Positions 36,915 through 45,663 of a stretch of DNA of 64,000 nt are shown here, in pieces; within the stretch, counting starts at the first letter, position 1; each line of letters starts with the position of its first letter. Origin of the DNA: Thermoleophilia bacterium (GTDB lineage: Bacteria > Actinomycetota > Thermoleophilia > RBG-16-64-13); NCBI GenBank assembly GCA_027493445.1, contig JAOSKU010000001.1, forward strand, positions 2,066,822 to 2,130,821, given 5' to 3'. The translations under genes were made by a program, and so were the position numbers. The notes under the pieces were generated by a model that saw only the letters and a list, made by a program, of their open reading frames with translations, searched no databases and was not told the origin of the DNA.

Positions 36915-37979
36915 TCAGTCGGTGTAGGCGCCCGTGACGCCAACAAGATTGTCTTTGGTCCCCTTTGGGGAGAGGCCGAGCATCTCGGCGATTTGGATGT
37001 CGGTCATCGACGTAGGCTTCATCGTGCCGCGGGCCACGCCCAAGCCGATTTCGGCTGCTTTCTCGCCCAACACGTCCTCCGGCCAGTAGGCGGTGGCATA
37101 CCAGCGACCCTGCTGGACCGCTTCAACCGCCTGCGTTGACGGGCCGTTGCCGATAAGCAGCACCTTGCCTTTAAGTGCCTCAGGGATGATGGTCTCGAGC
37201 CCCTCGATGGCTGGAGTCCCGCCGATGATGATGTTGACGTCGGGGTGAGAGCTGAACAAGTCTTGACCGGCCTGCCGGCCCGTGTCTCTGCTGTAGCCTC
37301 CCACGTACGACGAAATGACTGTTGCACCGCCCGCCTCCAGGGCTGCGACAGCCGCCTTCGTTCTGGTGGCGTCAAGCGGCAGAGCCGGCATGCCCTGCAG
37401 ATAGGCGATCACGGGCTTTGCGATTCCCGCCGACTCGGCTGCTTCCAGGCCCAGTTGCGCCAAGAGCTCTCCGTTCGCGGCGATGTTCTGGCCAACGTAC
37501 GACATGCCTTCGACCTGGGACTCCCCGGTGTCGTAGCGTGTCCCGATCGGAGTGAACTCGGCGACCACAGCGATGCCCTTGGCAATAGCCGCCTCGACTG
37601 CAGGAATGACCGCGGTGCCGTCATTCGCCTGGATGATGAAGACCTGGTACTTGCCCGAGGTCGTTGCGTCCTGCAGTTGAGCGACCTGCGTCGGAGCGCT
37701 GAATTGCCCGTCGAACAACGTCACGGTGGCGTTGTGCTGGGCAGCGTAGCGCTTAGCTCCCCCATACGCGGCCAGCGGCGCCGGTATCGCCTTCCCGAAT
37801 GTGAAGAACGCAATGTTCATCGACGTCTCGGCTGCGGTGGTGGGCGGACCTGCGGTGGTGGTAGGGCCGGAGGTGGTGAGGGTCGTGCCGGGTGTTTCGA
37901 CACTACCACATCCCACCGTCAGGGACGTCACGAGCAGAACGACCGCAAGCACGAATATTCCTTTACTGCTGCGAGCCAT
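36915..37979 (-). CDS. Periplasmic-binding-type lipoprotein of the ABC transporter
   Basis: ATG 37979 follows GAGGGGG. The N-terminus has a signal peptide with lipobox LTVGCGS, so the protein is lipid-anchored outside the membrane. A Thr/Pro-rich linker follows (about 25-50), then a type I periplasmic-binding fold (MNIAFFTFGKAIPAPLAAYG, VFIIQANDGTAVIPAVEAAI, VNIIIGGTPAIEGLETIIPE, KVLLIGNGPSTQAVEAVQQG). It is similar to sugar-binding proteins of the RbsB type but with no substrate-specific clue. It is the first gene of the transporter operon. Confidence 0.9.
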   Translation of the reverse strand: MARSSKGIFVLAVVLLVTSLTVGCGSVETPGTTLTTSGPTTTAGPPTTAAETSMNIAFFTFGKAIPAPLAAYGGAKRYAAQHNATVTLFDGQFSAPTQVAQLQDATTSGKYQVFIIQANDGTAVIPAVEAAIAKGIAVVAEFTPIGTRYDTGESQVEGMSYVGQNIAANGELLAQLGLEAAESAGIAKPVIAYLQGMPALPLDATRTKAAVAALEAGGATVISSYVGGYSRDTGRQAGQDLFSSHPDVNIIIGGTPAIEGLETIIPEALKGKVLLIGNGPSTQAVEAVQQGRWYATAYWPEDVLGEKAAEIGLGVARGTMKPTSMTDIQIAEMLGLSPKGTKDNLVGVTGAYTD

Positions 37980-38030
37980 GCACAAAACCCCCTCATTCTT
38001 CGAATGCGTTTCGGTGCTAATGATGTACGA

Positions 38031-38240
38031 TCAGATTTCGTACCCGTAGATCGGGCGCTCGGCTTCTTTTGAGATGAAGCCGCTGTGCACGTCCAGTTCT
38101 ACGAACTCTTCGAAACGTTTACGAGGATCCCCATATCCACCTCCCTCCGATCCAAGTGGCCACAGTCCTCCTGAGCCGCAAGAGGTTGACCTTGCATCGG
38201 CCGCCCATCGGGTCGCGTATCGTTCACGATGAACTTCGGT
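38031..38240 (-). pseudogene. C-terminal remnant of a second hydantoinase B-like gene
   Basis: Reading the minus strand to a TGA at 38031-38033 gives GSEGGGYGDPRKRFEEFVEL followed by DVHSGFISKEAERPIYGYEI, a clear C-terminus of HyuB/acetone-carboxylase-like proteins. Further upstream (to about 38240) short coding-like pieces such as EPKFIVNDTRPDGRPMQG appear in shifting frames, and nothing continuous reaches the family's N-terminus. The gene therefore survives only as a fragment between promoter 3 and the transporter operon. Confidence 0.6.
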
Positions 38241-38441
38241 TCACGGTCCCCAATCGTCCGCAATCACCGAGTGTTCGACCTTCGCTGTTCCAACGTCCCC
38301 TCAAGGATGTGTTTGCTCAAATGGTGATCGACGATGGTGGGCGACGCGTCGTCCGTGCACCCGGTCACAGAGATCCTCCCCGAAGGTCTGGGCTGCCCCT
38401 ACCGTCAACGCGATTCACGTCACCATCCCCGCGCTGTGGTG

Positions 38442-38483
38442 ATTGTATACAGGAACCGTACAATGAAGTCTCAGCCCTGTCAA
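38442..38483 (-). promoter_or_regulatory. Promoter/operator 3 of a three-member regulon (transporter/hyuB remnant)
   Basis: On the minus strand TTGACA (38478-38483), 17 bases, TACGGT, 5 bases and TATACAAT occur as at promoters 1 and 2. The palindrome ATTGTA...TACAAT overlaps the -10 box and start site. It drives leftwards, through the hyuB remnant towards the transporter genes, about 460 bases downstream. Confidence 0.72.
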
Positions 38484-38760
38484 GAGCCTGATCTCCCCCG
38501 TCCGGCAGAAGAAGGTCCCCCGATGCTTGGACGTCAGCCATTCTGTATCAGGAGGCAGGAGAGTTTCCCTGGCGTACGGCCCATGAGCTCATGCTCAACA
38601 TGTCGGATAGAACGTCGCAAGCAAGGGATTGCAACGAGCACATGTTGGTGCCTTTGCCACCCTTGTGCGGCTCCCACTTCAACCCGGGCTCTATCCCGTC
38701 CGCGCCGGTGCGTGAGCAGTTTGATCTTCGGCCGACCGGCACCGCTCGTGAGTCGAGAAC
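38484..38760. other. Gap of about 280 bases with no recognised gene
   Basis: Between the kor operon end and promoter 3. Open frames here are short, without ribosome-binding sites or family motifs. No clear terminator hairpin was identified. Confidence 0.4.
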
Positions 38761-39371
38761 CTACCGCCGCCATTCCTCCGCCACCAACCCCAGTCCGCAG
38801 CCCAAGGCCTTCAGGTTCACCTCTTCCGTCCCCGGAGGCACCATAGAGAGCACGGCCTTCTCGAGGGATGCCTGGCTCACCACCCCGGTGAGGCCGGCCA
38901 CCGCCCCCAAGGTGAGGATGTTGGCCGTCTGGGCTCGGCCCGTCTCTTCCAGAGCCAGCTTGGTGAAGGGGATGCCGAAGCTCGCCCGCTTAAGGGCGGG
39001 GGGATCGGGCACCATCTCGGAGTCGAAGATGAAGACTCCCCCCGGGCGCAGAAGACCGCCGTAGCGGTGGGCGGCCTCGTCGGAGAGGGCCACCAAGAGG
39101 TCGAGTCCGATGAGCTGGGGGTAGTCCACCGGGCTTCGGGCGATGATGACGTCGCTTCTTGAGTAGCCCCCCCGGGCCTCGGGACCGTAGGACTGGGTCT
39201 GCACCACCTGGCGGTGGTCCCGGGTGGCGGCCACGGCCAGGATGACCCCCATGAGGATGACCCCTTGGCCCCCGCTGCCTCCGAAGCGCACCTCCAGGAA
39301 CTCCCGCTCGGAGAGAAGCTCGGGGCTCTTGCTTTGCGGGAGGGGGGCGTCATCTCATCGGTCTCACTCAT
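38761..39371 (-). CDS. korC: 2-oxoglutarate:ferredoxin oxidoreductase, gamma subunit (frameshift near the start)
   Basis: The main frame encodes EVRFGGSGGQGVILMGVILA, TQSYGPEARGGYSRSDVII and DLLVALSDEAAHRYGGLL, the gamma/KorC fold. It starts without a plausible start codon. ATG 39371 overlaps the korB stop by 8 bases and encodes MSETDEMTPP; adding one base to the six-G run at 39342-39347 joins it to the main frame as LPQSKSPELLSEREFLEV. The restored protein has about 203 residues. It is the last gene of putA-korDABC. Confidence 0.88.
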
Positions 39372-40186
39372 CGCCGGCTCCGATCCTTTGGAGCAGATGG
39401 GCGTAGTTCTGGGTGAACTCCGGTTTGGCCTGGTCCTGGTAGAGCAGGCCGGTGACGATCCGGCCCTGGAGCTCCTCGGGGGTCATGCCCCGGGCCTTCT
39501 TGACGCCGATGGCGCGGGCTTTCATATCCTCGAGCATGGCCACCGCCCCCTTGGGGGGTTTCGCTTGCCGAATTCGGTGGGGCACTGGGTGACCGCCTCG
39601 ATGAAGGAGAAACCCCGGTGGGTGATGCCGTCGCGGATCATGCGGGAGAGCTCCCGCACCCCGTAGGCGGTGCCCCGGGCCACGAAAGTGGCCCCGGCCG
39701 CCCGGGCAAGCTCGCAAAGATCGAAGGCCGGCTCGGTGTGGCCGTAGGGGGCGGTGGTGCCGAAACCCCCTCCCCTGTCTGGGGGGAGAGCTGGCCCCCG
39801 GTCATGCCGTAGATCTGGTTGTCAAAGAGGATGCAGGTGAGATCGATGTTGCGGCGGGCGGCGTGAATCAGGTGGTTGCCGCCGATGGCCGCCCCGTCGC
39901 CGTCTCCGGTTAGGACGATGACCGTGAACTCCGGGTGGGCCATCTTGATGCCGGTGGCAAAGGCGAGCGCCCGGCCGTGGATGGAGTGCACCGTGCCGAA
40001 GTCGAGGTAGCCCACCGCCCGGCTCGAGCAACCGATGCCCCCCACCACCACCGTCCGGTCCTTGTGCAGATCAAGCTCGAGAGCAGCTCGCAGAAAGGCG
40101 CCCGTCACCGTGCCCACCCCGCAGCCCGGACACCAGATGTGGGGGAGGCGCTCGGTGTGCAGATACTGGTCCACCGCCGAAGGCAT
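39364..40186 (-). CDS. korB: 2-oxoglutarate:ferredoxin oxidoreductase, beta subunit (two frameshifts)
   Basis: ATG 40186. The first frame has HIWCPGCGVGTVTGAFLRAA (cluster/TPP cysteines), GDGDGAAIGGNHLIHAARRN (TPP) and DNQIYGMTGGQLSPQTG, typical of KorB. One base short at the five-C run 39766-39770 and one at the six-G run 39553-39558 break the frame. Restored, it reads GTTAPYGHTEPAFDLCELAR, FIEAVTQCPTEFGKRNPPKG and ends LLQRIGAGDE, a normal product of about 275 residues. It decarboxylates 2-oxoglutarate to succinyl-CoA with KorA. Confidence 0.9.
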
Positions 40187-40218
40187 GGGGGCTCCCTTAG
40201 CTCGTCTTCACTTGGGGA

Positions 40219-41394
40219 TCAGATGCTCTCGTACTTGCCCACGAGCTCTTCCACCCGCTCGAGGATCTCCTGGGGGGCGATCAAGGTGCCGTCCACCTTG
40301 CCCATGCTCACCACCGTGGTCCAGTTCTCGGCCATCTTGCGCACCTCCCGGGCGTACTGGCCCAAGTTGAGCTCGGGGATGAGCATGAACTCCACCCGGC
40401 GGGCCACCTTTTGCACGATCTCCACCGGCAGGGGGAAAAGGGTGTAGAGGTGGAGCACCTCCACCGGCAGGCCCTCCTGCTCCGCCAGACGCAGAGCCGC
40501 CCGGGCGCTTCTCGCGCAGGAGCCGTAGGCCAGGATGCAGACCCGGCCCCGGCCCTCGTTCTTTATGTCGTAGAGGCAGAGCTCGTCTCGGTGGTGCACC
40601 ACCTTGTCGTGCAGCTCGTAGAGGAACTGTTCGCTTTTCTTGGGGTCGTTGGTGGGAAAGCCGGTCTCGTCGTGGATGAGGCCGGTGACGTGGGGGTGGC
40701 GGAGCGCCCCCAACTGGTGGGGGTGCACTTCTCTGACCATCTCCGGATGAATATAGGTCTCGGTGAAGTCGAAGTCCCCCGAGGTCAGACGGTAGCGGCC
40801 GGCAAGCTCCGGGCTGAAGCTCTCCCGCATGTGGCCCACCACCTCGTCGGCGAGCAGGGTGACCGGGGTGCGGAAGCGCTGGGCGAAGCGCACGGCGGCC
40901 ATGGTTAAGCGGTACATGTCGGCCACGTTGGAAGCCGCCAGGACGATAGCCGGGTGGTCGCCGTGGGTGCCCCACCTGGCCTGCATGACGTCCCCTTGGG
41001 AGGGGGTGGTGGGCCGGCCGGTGGAGGGACCCATGCGCATGACGTTCACCACCACCAGGGGGGCTTCTGAGATGACGGCGTAGCCCAGAGCCTCTTGCAT
41101 GAGAGAGAAGCCCGGGCCCGAGGTGGCCGTCAGGGCCACTTCCCCGGTGAGCGAGGCCCCGATGCAGGCGCAGATGGAAGCGATCTCGTCTTCCATTTGC
41201 AGGAAGACCCCGCCCACCAGGGGCAGCTCCCGGGCCAGGGTCTCCATGATCTCCGAAGACGGGGTGATGGGGTAGCCGGCGAAGAAGCGCACCCCGGCGT
41301 CAAGAGCGCCCAGCGCGCAGGCCCGGTTGCCCTGCACGAGCAGGCTGTCCTGGTCGATCTTCTCCCGCAGGAGATGGGTGTGCCAGAGCTCCAT
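40219..41394 (-). CDS. korA: 2-oxoglutarate:ferredoxin oxidoreductase, alpha subunit
   Basis: The intact 391-residue protein has RFFAGYPITPSSEIMETLAR, MEDEIASICACIGASLTG, TATSGPGFSLMQEALGYAVI and GPSTGRPTTPSQGDVMQARW, the KorA signature. RVCILAYGSCARSARAALRL and IVQKVARRVEFMLIPELNLG follow in the C-terminal domain. It is preceded by the ferredoxin subunit gene korD and followed by korB in the same orientation. Together with PutA it completes proline to glutamate to 2-oxoglutarate to succinyl-CoA, apart from glutamate deamination, which is not encoded here. Confidence 0.94.
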   Translation of the reverse strand: MELWHTHLLREKIDQDSLLVQGNRACALGALDAGVRFFAGYPITPSSEIMETLARELPLVGGVFLQMEDEIASICACIGASLTGEVALTATSGPGFSLMQEALGYAVISEAPLVVVNVMRMGPSTGRPTTPSQGDVMQARWGTHGDHPAIVLAASNVADMYRLTMAAVRFAQRFRTPVTLLADEVVGHMRESFSPELAGRYRLTSGDFDFTETYIHPEMVREVHPHQLGALRHPHVTGLIHDETGFPTNDPKKSEQFLYELHDKVVHHRDELCLYDIKNEGRGRVCILAYGSCARSARAALRLAEQEGLPVEVLHLYTLFPLPVEIVQKVARRVEFMLIPELNLGQYAREVRKMAENWTTVVSMGKVDGTLIAPQEILERVEELVGKYESI

Positions 41395-41399
41395 CTAGG

Positions 41400-41738
41400 C
41401 TATGGCCTTCTTTGGTCAAGTAGGGAGCCTCCCACGGCCGACCGGGGGTGGGCGCCGGCCGCGGGAAGGGCTTCAGCTATGGAGACGGCGAAATCCGGGC
41501 AGATGAGCTCGCAGGTGCGGCAGCCGCGGCAAGCCTGGGGCTGGACCAGGTGGGGGGCCGAGCGCGGCGGGAGCTCCAGCGCGCCCGCCGGGCAGAGGTA
41601 GCCGCAAAGGCCGCACCGCTTGCAACGGGACGGGTCGAAGCTGGGGGTCAGGTGCGAGCCCTGGGCCGTGAAACTCCCGACTCCAGGATCCGACAGGAGA
41701 TCTTCTTTGTAGTCGGTTCCCGCGAACATGTCACGCAT
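41400..41738 (-). CDS. korD: 2-oxoglutarate:ferredoxin oxidoreductase, ferredoxin-like delta subunit
   Basis: About 112 residues with CKRCGLCGYLCPAGALEL and CRGCRTCELICPDFAVSI, two [4Fe-4S] sites. The proposed ATG 41738 overlaps the putA stop; ATG 41729 is an alternative, and neither has a good ribosome-binding site, so translation probably depends on coupling to putA. It passes electrons from KorAB to free ferredoxin. Confidence 0.87.
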   Translation of the reverse strand: MRDMFAGTDYKEDLLSDPGVGSFTAQGSHLTPSFDPSRCKRCGLCGYLCPAGALELPPRSAPHLVQPQACRGCRTCELICPDFAVSIAEALPAAGAHPRSAVGGSLLDQRRP

Positions 41739-44700
41739 GACTCGAGTCAACCCAATCGTCACCTTCGTCCACGGGCGCAAAACCACGCCGCACGAGATTC
41801 TCTGTGACGATCCTTGGGTCCATGAAATGGAGCAAGTAGTCGGTCCCGCCGGCTTTCGTGCCACCTCCAGACATCCCAAAGCCCCCGAACGGCTGGCGGC
41901 CCACTAGCGCACCGGTGATATTCCGGTTCAGGTAGAGATTCCCCACGCGAAACGCGCGGGTCGCCGCTCGCAGATTTCGAGGACTGCGCGAGAAGACGCC
42001 GCCGGTGAGCGCGAAGCGGGTGGAGCCTGCCACGTCCAGCGCATGATCGAAACTGCGAGCTCTCATCACCGACAACACAGGGCCGAAGAGCTCGTCCTGG
42101 GCAACCGCGTCCGCCGGTATCACATCGCCGATGATGGTGATAGGAACATAGAATCCGCCGGGCGGAACTTCGCTCGCGTATAGGATGCGGTCGGCGATTT
42201 CGACCGACTGGATGTACCGAAGGATCCGCTCCCGAGCCGATCCGTCGATGACCGGCCCCACGTCGTTCTCCGGGAGCTCCGCCGAGCCTATCCGCAGCGA
42301 CCTGGCGCCGGCCACGAGCCTCTCCACGAACCTGTCGTAGATGCGATCGACCACAACAACCCGGGAGCAGGCTGAGCACTTCTGGCCCTGGAATCCGAAG
42401 GCGGAGTAGAGCACGTGGGGAACAGCCTCGTCGAGATCTGCGTCCTCGTCGATGATGATTGCGTTCTTGCCTCCGAGTTCAGTGATCACTTTCTTGAAGT
42501 GAGTCTGACCGCTGCGAGCTTTCGCCGCGCGTTCGATGATCCTCTGACCGACCTCCAGCGAGCCCGTAAAGGCGATGAGAGCCACCTCCGGGTGATCGAC
42601 GAGGAGATCACCCACCTCTCCCCCACTACAGGGCAGGTAGTTGAACACCCCCGGGGGCAGACCGACCTCCGCAAAGACGTCGACGAGCCCACGTCCGACG
42701 ACTGCTGAGAGGTTGGAGGGCTTGTAGACAACAGAGTTCCCGGCGACAAGAGCGGCCGAGACCATGCCGCAGCTGATCGCCAGAGGGAAGTTCCAGGGAG
42801 CGATGACCAACGCGACTCCCTTGGGATCATAGAAACGTAGGTTCAGTTCGCCGGGAGCCAACCCGAGCTTGACAGGAACACCCAACCGCACCATCTCTCG
42901 CGCATAGAACTCTAGGAAGTCGATGGCCTCGGCGACGTCCGCGTGAGCCAGATCCCACTGTTTGCCGACCTCCAGTACCTGCCACGCGCTGAACTCCCAG
43001 ATCCGCCTTCTCATCGCGGCCGCTGCGCGGATGAGGTAGTCGGCGCGCGCCCGTGGTCCTAGGTCCCGCCACGACGGCAGCGCCTTCTTCGCGGCTCTCA
43101 CAGCCGCGTCGACGTCCGGCGCGCTCCCCTGCCCCACGTATCCGATGACTTCCTCGGGCCGGGCGGGATTCGCGGAAGAGATCATCCTGCCCGTCTCCAC
43201 GTCCCGCCCATCGATGTGCAGCGGGTACGTCCGACCAAGAGACCGGCGCACGACCGCCAGCGCGTCGAGCATGCGTATGCGATCGCCGGCACGCGAGAAG
43301 TCGGCAATCGGTTCGTTGCAGAATGAGTCGTTGGTCGCGGTATCGTCCATCTCAGGAACCGTGCTATCCGCCACGCCTGTCCTCGCGAGGAGCGCAGCCC
43401 CGGGGTCACGAAGCAGGTCGTCCACATCCGTTCCATCGGCAAAACCTTGGCGCAAGAAGGAGTCATTCGCGGTGGTCTCGAGGAGCCGTCTCACGAGATA
43501 GGCCATGCCCGGAACCATCTCGCCGTACGGACAATACAGTCGAACCCTGTCGGCCACGTTGCGCAGGCCCTTGCGAACGGGTTCGGCCATGCCGAGAAGA
43601 GCCTGAAACTCGTACCTATCCTCGGGCACCCCGAGCATCTCGGCGATCACCATGACAGCGCTCACGGAGCGGATGTTGTGTGACGCACACGCGAAGTAGC
43701 AGAGGTCGGGGTGCTCGAGAATCCGACGGGCGTGCCGCTCGAACGCGGCATCGGTATCGACCTTCCGCGTGTATACGGGGACCGGCCATCCGTTCTGTTT
43801 CGCTCGAATGACCTCTTGATCCCAATACGCCCCCTTAACCAGACGGATCGATATGGGGGCCTCATGAGTCCGCGACCAAGCAAGCAGGTCTTCCAGATCG
43901 CCGTCCGTATCACGGAGGTAGGACTGAAGCACCACCCCGAGATGAGGGTAGTCGCGGTGACGCAGCCGTAGGCGCCTAAAGGCCTCCAACACGACATCTT
44001 TGTGCTCATAACTCTCGAGATCGATGCAGAGAGAACCTCCCACCTCGATCGTCTTCTCGTAGACCTCGGACACAGACGCTACCAGGTTCTCGACCGAGCC
44101 CTGGAAGTCCCTTGGGCGAATACGTGCGCAAACCGAGCTTGGCTTCACCGAGACGGCGACGGGTGGCTGCGAACCCCAATCGAGGCCATGCCGTGAAGCG
44201 TCGCTCGAACCGAGCGGGCTCCAGGCCTTCCGAGCGCCTTGGAGCGAATCCAAGAGCTCTCCGTACTCGGCCACATGACGCCGGGCCTCTTCTTCGCTCA
44301 CCGTGGCCTCGCCCAGGGCATCCAGCACGACGGCGAACCCCTGGTCCCTTAGCCTCTGAATGTTCGCGAGCGCTTCATGGGCTGACTCCCCGATGATGAA
44401 CACTTTGGCCAGATCTCGGATCGCCGATCGGACACCGCGGCCAAGGATCGCGGAGCCAACTGCCCCCCCTTTGCCGGCAGCCCTAATGCCCCAGTCAAGC
44501 AGCCCGGGAGCCTCGACCCCACCCTCCGTGAAGTACTCGTCGATGTGACTGCGGAGGAGATCGCCGCTGGAGAGACAGGGAAACACATCTACGAACCGGA
44601 AGAGCCGCACCTTGAAATCCTCATTCTGCATGCTCCAGTCCATGGCCTTGCCGATCCACCGGCCTTTGTTGAAGACCGACGGCGCCTCGCCCGTGATGTT

Positions 44701-44757
44701 ACCGAAGAACTCCTTCCCACGAAGGATGATCTGCTCGTTCCAGTCCTGTTCTGACAT
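41731..44757 (-). CDS. putA: Bifunctional proline dehydrogenase / L-glutamate gamma-semialdehyde dehydrogenase
   Basis: The 1008-residue protein has an FAD proline dehydrogenase barrel (residues about 130-440: SVKPSSVCARI, ISIRLVKGAYWDQEVIRAKQ, YEFQALLGMAEPVRKGL, YCPYGEMVPGMAYLVRRLLE) and an aldehyde dehydrogenase domain (about 530-1000: ALVIAPWNFPLAISCGM, VITELGGKNAIIIDEDADLD with the general-base Glu, and FGFQGQKCSACSRVVV with the nucleophilic Cys). There is no DNA-binding domain, so it does not self-regulate. ATG 44757 is chosen over GTG 44763. It heads putA-korDABC and is divergent from a GntR gene. Activity: proline to glutamate. Confidence 0.95.
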   Translation of the reverse strand: MSEQDWNEQIILRGKEFFGNITGEAPSVFNKGRWIGKAMDWSMQNEDFKVRLFRFVDVFPCLSSGDLLRSHIDEYFTEGGVEAPGLLDWGIRAAGKGGAVGSAILGRGVRSAIRDLAKVFIIGESAHEALANIQRLRDQGFAVVLDALGEATVSEEEARRHVAEYGELLDSLQGARKAWSPLGSSDASRHGLDWGSQPPVAVSVKPSSVCARIRPRDFQGSVENLVASVSEVYEKTIEVGGSLCIDLESYEHKDVVLEAFRRLRLRHRDYPHLGVVLQSYLRDTDGDLEDLLAWSRTHEAPISIRLVKGAYWDQEVIRAKQNGWPVPVYTRKVDTDAAFERHARRILEHPDLCYFACASHNIRSVSAVMVIAEMLGVPEDRYEFQALLGMAEPVRKGLRNVADRVRLYCPYGEMVPGMAYLVRRLLETTANDSFLRQGFADGTDVDDLLRDPGAALLARTGVADSTVPEMDDTATNDSFCNEPIADFSRAGDRIRMLDALAVVRRSLGRTYPLHIDGRDVETGRMISSANPARPEEVIGYVGQGSAPDVDAAVRAAKKALPSWRDLGPRARADYLIRAAAAMRRRIWEFSAWQVLEVGKQWDLAHADVAEAIDFLEFYAREMVRLGVPVKLGLAPGELNLRFYDPKGVALVIAPWNFPLAISCGMVSAALVAGNSVVYKPSNLSAVVGRGLVDVFAEVGLPPGVFNYLPCSGGEVGDLLVDHPEVALIAFTGSLEVGQRIIERAAKARSGQTHFKKVITELGGKNAIIIDEDADLDEAVPHVLYSAFGFQGQKCSACSRVVVVDRIYDRFVERLVAGARSLRIGSAELPENDVGPVIDGSARERILRYIQSVEIADRILYASEVPPGGFYVPITIIGDVIPADAVAQDELFGPVLSVMRARSFDHALDVAGSTRFALTGGVFSRSPRNLRAATRAFRVGNLYLNRNITGALVGRQPFGGFGMSGGGTKAGGTDYLLHFMDPRIVTENLVRRGFAPVDEGDDWVDSSHA

Positions 44758-44806
44758 GGACACCCCCCAACCTTTCGAGAGTGTTGAACACGCGTTCGCA
44801 TTCTTC

Positions 44807-44830
44807 TATGCATGCACAATAGCATACATA
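44807..44830. promoter_or_regulatory. Operator-like palindrome between putA and its divergent GntR regulator
   Basis: TATGCATGC and GCATACATA form an inverted repeat with one mismatch around a 6-base centre, 50 bases upstream of putA and 130 bases upstream of the GntR gene. TATGxATGC-type half-sites resemble GntR operators. It differs from the TTGTATACA motif of the other three promoters, so it is probably read by the adjacent regulator. Confidence 0.55.
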
Positions 44831-44959
44831 GCAAGGGCGGTCAATCCCGAGAGGACGGCTGTACTGGAGTTCGCTGGAATCGTCAGTCAGTTGGTATGCA
44901 ATACTGCGTCCGAGGGTCTGTCCCCGGCGGATCGCGACGATTCGAGAAGGGAGCCGTGC

Positions 44960-45604
44960 GTGAGGAAGGAGACGACCAGCGAGGCCGTGCTGCGCAAGCT
45001 TCGGCGCATGATCATGACCATGGAGCTGGCTCCGGGCAGTGTTGTGACCGAGCTCGGGCTGAGTGACATGCTGAACTGCAGCCGTACTCCCGTCCGTGAG
45101 GCACTGCAGCGCCTCACGTCCGAGAACCTCGTGGTCGCCGGACCGCGCGGAGGAGTCATCATCTCGGACGTCAGCGTTCTCGATCTGGGCCAGCTGTTGG
45201 AGGCGATGGAGGAGGTCGGCGCTACGGCCGTGAGACTCGCCGCCCAGCGTGCAACCAAGCACGACCTGGACGCACTTCGCGGCATCGTGGGCGCCGCAGA
45301 GCAGGCCCTTGCCAATGCGGACTACGCGGGCCTGACCGAGCAGGACGTCGCCTTCCATCAAGCTCTGTACATGGCCGGCCACAACCGCTACATCGCCGAC
45401 GTGGCCGGCCCCCTGCACCGCTTGTTCGCCCGCTTCGCGTACCTCAGCTACGCGCGCATGGACCCGTCTGAGGTCCACAACCCGCTTAGCGAACATGCGG
45501 CGGTGATCGCCGCTATCGAGGACAAGGACGTGTCCGAATCGAAGCGCTTGCTCGCAGAGCATTTCCGCGGCATGCGAGACAGGTTGCGCGGCCTGCTGGT
45601 GTGA
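44960..45604 (+). CDS. GntR family regulator, FadR subfamily, divergent from putA
   Basis: The only plus-strand gene right of 6.8 kb. GTG 44960 with GGGAG upstream gives 214 residues; the longer open frame reaches into putA and lacks a site. The winged helix is EAVLRKLRRMIMTMELAPGS, VVTELGLSDMLNCSRTPVRE and ALQRLTSENLVVAGPRGGVI; the FCD domain has LLEAMEEVGATAVRLAAQRA, QDVAFHQALYMAGHNRYIAD and NPLSEHAAVIAAIED. It is paralogous to the regulator at 23.0-23.7 kb. Position and the palindrome between the genes suggest control of putA-korDABC. Confidence 0.9.
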   Translation: MRKETTSEAVLRKLRRMIMTMELAPGSVVTELGLSDMLNCSRTPVREALQRLTSENLVVAGPRGGVIISDVSVLDLGQLLEAMEEVGATAVRLAAQRATKHDLDALRGIVGAAEQALANADYAGLTEQDVAFHQALYMAGHNRYIADVAGPLHRLFARFAYLSYARMDPSEVHNPLSEHAAVIAAIEDKDVSESKRLLAEHFRGMRDRLRGLLV

Positions 45605-45663
45605 GATCTCTCCGCCGGGACTGAAACGAGAGAGGACGAGAGCCGAGCGGCGTTCGACCCCTC

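Noticed and set aside
36915-37979. Assigning ribose as the substrate of the ABC transporter
   Set aside because: The family is of ribose type, but the binding protein shows no sugar-specific signature I can verify, and the neighbours are amino acid and amide enzymes.
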